Of a stretch of DNA of 18,104 nt, positions 14,135 to 18,104 are shown one piece after another. How positions within the stretch are numbered: the first letter of the stretch is position 1; every line of letters begins with the position of its first letter. The position numbers and the translations under genes are program-made. The notes below the pieces were generated by a model. It was given only the letters and a program-made list of their open reading frames with translations. It was not told where the DNA came from and searched no databases. The DNA lies in contig DHJT01000009.1 of NCBI GenBank assembly GCA_002404465.1, positions 6,528 to 24,631 of the forward strand, read 5' to 3'. Origin of the DNA: Sutterella sp. UBA4713. Its GTDB lineage: Bacteria; Pseudomonadota; Gammaproteobacteria; Burkholderiales; Burkholderiaceae_F.

Positions 14135-16774
14135 TTACTTTGCAACGATATTAACAAGCTTACCGGCAACGTAAATAACTTTGCGTACCGCCAAGTTTCC
14201 GACAAAGCGCTGAACGTCCGAATTGGAAAGAGCCGCTTTCTCGATCGTTTCCCTGTCGGCATCGGCATTGACGAGAATCTGGCCGCGAAGCTTGCCGTTG
14301 ACTTGAACGACAAGTTTGATTTCGTCGGCCACAAGGGCTTTTTCGTCAACGGTCGGCCACGGGGCATCCAGTAAATCGCAACCGAAGGCCGCTGCGTATC
14401 CGAGATCATTCCAGATTGTGGTCGTAATGTGCGGCGCAATCGGATAGAGAGTGCGGATCAGGATGCCGAACGCTTCGGAAAGTGCCTTTTTCGCCAAATC
14501 ATCGGTCGGTTCAAAGCCGTCAATCAGGTTCATCATCTTCATCGTGGCAGATACAACGGTGTTGTACTGCATACGATCAAAGTCCGCCTCGGCCTGCTTG
14601 AGGTTGACATACATGTCGCGTCTGAATTCTTTGACACTTCGCGCGGCATGGGTAAAGTCCGTCACGTCCTTGGTCGGCACGAGCGCTTTCTGATGAGCAT
14701 AAGCCCAGGCCCACAGGCGGCGTAGGAACCGATACGTCCCTTCGGCACCTGAGTTAGACCAGGCAGCGGATTGATCGGGAGGACCGGCAAACATGACGAA
14801 AGTACGAGCCGTATCGGCACCGAACTTTTTGATGATATCACCCGGTTCGACGACGTTGTTCTTGCTCTTGCTCATCTTTTCGATGCCGCCGGATGTGACG
14901 GGTTGGCCGTCATCGTTGGCAATTACGCGCGAAGGACGTCCTTTTTCATCGTACTCGACCGTGATTTCATTCGGGTAGTACCAACGTTTATGCCCGTCCG
15001 GCAAATCGCGGTAGAAGCACTCGGCCGTGAGCATGCCTTGTGTAAAGAGCCGTGTGAAGGGTTCGTCGAATTTTACAAGGCCTAAATCGCGCATGACCTT
15101 GGTCCAAAAACGTGCATAGAGTAAATGCAAGACGGCGTGCTCAATGCCGCCGATGTACTGATCCATCGGGCTCCAGTAGTCATTACGTTCGTCGACCATG
15201 GCCGTTTTGCAGTCCGGCGAGCAGTAGCGCATGTAGTACCAGGAACTATCAACGAAGGTATCCATCGTATCGGTTTCACGGCGCGCCGGAGCTCCGCACT
15301 TCGGGCAGGTGCAGTTTAAAAATTCTTCGCACTTGGTCAAGGGATTTCCGGAGCCGTCCGGAACAAGGTTTTCCGGAAGAAGCACGGGAAGATCTTTTTC
15401 CGGGACCGGGACAGGACCGCATTTCGGACAGTGAATAATCGGAATCGGAGTGCCCCAATAACGCTGACGCGAGATTCCCCAGTCACGCAGACGGAATTGC
15501 GTCTGTTTGTGGCCGAGTCCTTTCGCGGAAAGTTCGGCAGCAATGGCATCAATAGCCTCATGAAGGCTCAGACCGTTGAACTTGCCGGAGTTAACCAAAG
15601 TTAAAGGTAATGTCTTATCCCCGTACCATTCCTGCCAGGCTTCGTCACTGAAAGTTTTGCCGGGAACTTGGCATGTTTGGACAATCTTAATGTCGAACTT
15701 TTTAGCAAAGGCAAAGTCGCGTTCGTCGTGTGCCGGCACGCCCATGACGGCGCCTTCACCGTAACTCATCAGAACGTAATTGCCGACCCAGACTTCAACG
15801 GGTTCGCCCGTTAACGGATGCGTCACGTAAAAGCCTGTGCGAATGCCTTTCTTTTCCATGGTCGCCATGTCAGCTTCCGAAACAGAGCCTTTTGCGCATT
15901 CCTCACAGAAAGCCCGAATTTGTTCATTGTCGTGAGCGATGCGTTTGGCAATCGGATGCTCAGCTGCCACGGCAACGAACGTTACGCCCATGAGCGTATC
16001 GGCACGTGTCGTGTACACGTTCAGTAACTTCTTTTGGCCGTCCAGTTCGTAGGGGAAAGAAATGTTGACACCCGTACTCTTTCCGATCCAATGGCGCTGC
16101 ATGCGACGCACTTGATCGGGCCAGCCCGTGAGCTTGTCTAAATCTGCTAAAAGCTCATCGGCGTACTGTGTAATCCCCAGGTAGTAGCCCGGAATCTCCC
16201 GCTTCTCAACCTTGGCTCCCGACCGCCAGCCTTTTCCGTCAATGACCTGTTCATTAGCCAGAACGGTCTTGTCGACCGGATCCCAGTTAACGATTTGTGT
16301 CTTACGGTAAGCGATGCCGCGCTCGAGCATCTTTAAGAAAATCCACTGGTTCCAGCGGTAGTAATCGGGTTTGCACGTCGTTACTTCGCGCGACCAGTCA
16401 AAAGCCAGGCCCAAGGGGCGCATCTGCTCTTTCATGTCGGCGATGTTTTTGTAGGTCCACTCCGACGGAAGTACTTTCTTGCTTAATGCGGCGTTTTCAG
16501 CCGGTAGCCCGAACGAATCCCATCCCATCGGGGTCATGACATTGTAGCCGGTCATGCGACGGTATCGGTACAAGACATCGTTCAAGGTATAGTTGCGTAC
16601 GTGTCCCATGTGGAGCTTGCCGGACGGGTAAGGCAACATTGAACAGACGTAGTATTTGGGCTTTTCTTTGCCCTGTCCGTCCAGCGCATGCTCGACGGCG
16701 CGGTAAACGTCCCTTTTGAGCCAGTCCGATTGAACGGCGGCTTCGATTTCTTGAGGTGAATATGTTTCGCGCAT
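14135..16774 (-). CDS. leuS: Leucyl-tRNA synthetase
   Basis: An 879-residue class I synthetase that charges tRNA-Leu, with a CP1 editing domain. Motifs in order: HIGH signature PYPSGKLHMGHVRNYT (48-63), editing-site TTRADTLMGVTF and VPAHDERDFAFAKKFDI in CP1, a Cys-rich zinc-type insert (CPKCGPVPVPEKDLP, later CTCPKCG) near 460-500, WYYMRYCSP, and the KMSKS motif in GIEKMSKSKNNVVEP near 633. The C-terminus ends in the RKVIYVAGKLVNIVAK block. Length is normal for bacterial LeuRS. The ATG at 16774 has the family N-terminus (MRETYSPQEIE) but no clear Shine-Dalgarno sequence. It is divergent from uvrD and convergent with the EutH-like gene. Housekeeping gene flanking the accessory island. Confidence 0.97.
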   Translation of the reverse strand: MRETYSPQEIEAAVQSDWLKRDVYRAVEHALDGQGKEKPKYYVCSMLPYPSGKLHMGHVRNYTLNDVLYRYRRMTGYNVMTPMGWDSFGLPAENAALSKKVLPSEWTYKNIADMKEQMRPLGLAFDWSREVTTCKPDYYRWNQWIFLKMLERGIAYRKTQIVNWDPVDKTVLANEQVIDGKGWRSGAKVEKREIPGYYLGITQYADELLADLDKLTGWPDQVRRMQRHWIGKSTGVNISFPYELDGQKKLLNVYTTRADTLMGVTFVAVAAEHPIAKRIAHDNEQIRAFCEECAKGSVSEADMATMEKKGIRTGFYVTHPLTGEPVEVWVGNYVLMSYGEGAVMGVPAHDERDFAFAKKFDIKIVQTCQVPGKTFSDEAWQEWYGDKTLPLTLVNSGKFNGLSLHEAIDAIAAELSAKGLGHKQTQFRLRDWGISRQRYWGTPIPIIHCPKCGPVPVPEKDLPVLLPENLVPDGSGNPLTKCEEFLNCTCPKCGAPARRETDTMDTFVDSSWYYMRYCSPDCKTAMVDERNDYWSPMDQYIGGIEHAVLHLLYARFWTKVMRDLGLVKFDEPFTRLFTQGMLTAECFYRDLPDGHKRWYYPNEITVEYDEKGRPSRVIANDDGQPVTSGGIEKMSKSKNNVVEPGDIIKKFGADTARTFVMFAGPPDQSAAWSNSGAEGTYRFLRRLWAWAYAHQKALVPTKDVTDFTHAARSVKEFRRDMYVNLKQAEADFDRMQYNTVVSATMKMMNLIDGFEPTDDLAKKALSEAFGILIRTLYPIAPHITTTIWNDLGYAAAFGCDLLDAPWPTVDEKALVADEIKLVVQVNGKLRGQILVNADADRETIEKAALSNSDVQRFVGNLAVRKVIYVAGKLVNIVAK

Positions 16775-16948
16775 GATGCGTATGTATGTGTTTAGAAACG
16801 AAGAAAATAAAGTTTAAGTATATTCCGCAATCCGTTTTTCTTCCTAGGGTATATGTTGTAGTTTCCCCGACGATGGTGAAATGTTTCGACAGAAAGTTTC
16901 CCGGAAGTACTCTGTAGAATCTGCCCCGCATTTTTTCAAAATAGATTT

Positions 16949-18104
16949 ATGAACTTACTTGAATCTCTCAATCCCAAACAACGCGAGGCCGTGGAGCTTC
17001 CTGCCGAGCATGCCCTGATACTTGCCGGTGCCGGCTCCGGTAAAACACGTGTCTTGACAACGCGTATTGCGTGGCTTTTGGCCAATTCCAAGGCATATCC
17101 GAGTCAAATCTTAGCCGTTACGTTCACGAACAAGGCGGCTCGGGAAATGAAAGCGCGCCTTGAGGCAATGCTCGGAACGGATATCAGCAGCATGTGGGTC
17201 GGAACATTCCACGCTATTGCGCATCGCCTGTTGCGTGCACATGCCGTTGAGGCCGGATTGCCTAAGGCTTTTCAAATCATTGATCAGTCCGACCAGCTCT
17301 CGCTTATCAAGCGCATTATGAAAGAGGCCGGTATCAACACCGACGAAAACGATCCGAAAGCAGTACAAGCGGCGATTAATCACTCCAAGGAGCACGGGTT
17401 GCGCGCATCGGATCTTTCCGCCGGTTTCGGAAAGTTTGAAACGATGCGCGGTGTGTACGCGGCGTATGAGGGACGGTGTCGGCGTGAGGGCCTGGTGGAC
17501 TTTGCTGAATTACTCTTGGCATGCGTGGATCTTTTGGAGAAAAATCCGCTGCTTCGAGAACACTATGCCAACCGCTTTAAGTTCATTCTCGTCGATGAAT
17601 TCCAAGACACGAACGCGCTACAGTACCGTTGGATCAAGATGCTGTCTTTGCCGACAAAGCACACAAGTGCCGTTTTTTGTGTCGGTGATGACGATCAATC
17701 CATTTATGCGTTCCGCGGAGCTCGGGTCGGGAACATGGCGGATTTTGTTAACGAGTATCAAGTCAGACACATTGTCAAACTCGAGCAAAACTATCGTTCG
17801 ACGTCGCATATCCTCAATGCAGCTAACGCTGTCATTTCCCACAATAAAGATCGCATGGGAAAAAATCTTTGGACCAGTGCCGGTAAAGGAGATCCCGTTG
17901 CACTGTACCATGCAGGAGATGACAGAGAGGAGGCCTTAAGCATCGTTCAGGAAATCATGAGTCGCCGAAGGTCGGGAACGCGTTACTCGGATTGTGCCGT
18001 TTTGTACCGTAACAATGCCCAGTCGCGCATAATCGAACAGCTTTTGACCGTCAATGCCGTCCCGTATCGCATTTACGGCGGGCTTCGCTTTTTCGATCGC
18101 CAGG
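16949..18104 (+). CDS. uvrD: UvrD/Rep-type SF1 DNA helicase, N-terminal half (partial, cut by right edge)
   Basis: The first 385 codons of a superfamily 1A 3'-5' DNA helicase acting in nucleotide-excision and mismatch repair and replication restart. Starts MNLLESLNPKQREAVELP (Q motif). Walker A AGAGSGKT is at 26-33, motif Ia TFTNKAAREMK at 58-68, motif II DEFQD at 216-220, motif III GDDDQSIYAFRGA at 246-258 and motif IV LEQNYRS at 278-284. The reading frame is open to the edge with no stop. UvrD is preferred over Rep or PcrA from overall look, but the distinguishing C-terminus is not visible. No strong Shine-Dalgarno precedes the ATG. Divergent from leuS with a 174-nt intergenic region. Confidence 0.85.
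   Translation, partial: MNLLESLNPKQREAVELPAEHALILAGAGSGKTRVLTTRIAWLLANSKAYPSQILAVTFTNKAAREMKARLEAMLGTDISSMWVGTFHAIAHRLLRAHAVEAGLPKAFQIIDQSDQLSLIKRIMKEAGINTDENDPKAVQAAINHSKEHGLRASDLSAGFGKFETMRGVYAAYEGRCRREGLVDFAELLLACVDLLEKNPLLREHYANRFKFILVDEFQDTNALQYRWIKMLSLPTKHTSAVFCVGDDDQSIYAFRGARVGNMADFVNEYQVRHIVKLEQNYRSTSHILNAANAVISHNKDRMGKNLWTSAGKGDPVALYHAGDDREEALSIVQEIMSRRRSGTRYSDCAVLYRNNAQSRIIEQLLTVNAVPYRIYGGLRFFDRQ

Noticed and set aside
16497..16931. Minus-strand open frame of 144 codons at the leuS start
   Set aside because: It lies in another frame of leuS and the leuS upstream region, with no recognisable domain.
1..18104. CRISPR arrays, tRNA or rRNA genes, prophage
   Set aside because: No regularly spaced direct repeats, tRNA cloverleaf-like segments, rRNA motifs or phage structural genes were seen on either strand.

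Overview
The window looks like chromosomal DNA from a beta-proteobacterium of the Sutterellaceae type (Burkholderiales; gut-associated, asaccharolytic relatives such as Sutterella or Parasutterella). This is inferred from the mix of genes (a CitMHS_2-type antiporter, a classical autotransporter, a Dcu-type C4-dicarboxylate carrier, beta-proteobacterial-looking LeuS and UvrD) and roughly balanced base composition. No rRNA or other phylogenetic marker is present, so the assignment is tentative.

Layout: (1) 1-152, the start of gltX (minus), running off the left edge. (2) 428-1834, a CitMHS_2/NhaD-like antiporter with a strong terminator, then 1922-4462, an autotransporter. (3) 4463-5202, a gene-poor gap with a decayed IS21-family remnant (the istB C-terminus), a 31-nt near-perfect palindrome and a hairpin lying between a Shine-Dalgarno sequence and the next start. 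(4) 5203-6522, a DcuA/DcuB-family carrier, and 6618-7409, an alpha/beta-hydrolase fold protein without the nucleophile serine. (5) 7417-13998, an accessory metabolic island: a LysR regulator, an agmatinase-family ureohydrolase and one argininosuccinate-lyase-family protein on the minus strand, divergent from a second argininosuccinate-lyase-family protein and an EutH-family permease on the plus strand. (6) 14135-16774, leuS (minus). (7) From 16949, the 5' part of uvrD, cut by the right edge.

The most interesting part is the island at 7.4-14.0 kb. Both lyases keep the fumarate-releasing catalytic core of the fumarase/aspartase superfamily. By my alignment, both have lost the same three contacts that argininosuccinate lyase uses for the rest of its substrate (human Ser29, Gln328 and Lys331 positions). 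The ureohydrolase keeps its metal ligands but has Asn in place of a substrate-pocket His. The permease is an EutH-family protein with no other eut gene visible. Together they suggest a catabolic module that imports an N-succinyl compound (perhaps guanidino-type), cleaves it to fumarate plus an amine or guanidine, and hydrolyses the guanidino product to urea. The fumarate could feed anaerobic respiration through the nearby Dcu carrier. The substrate and pathway are inference; the gene families, their arrangement and the residue changes are visible in the sequence.
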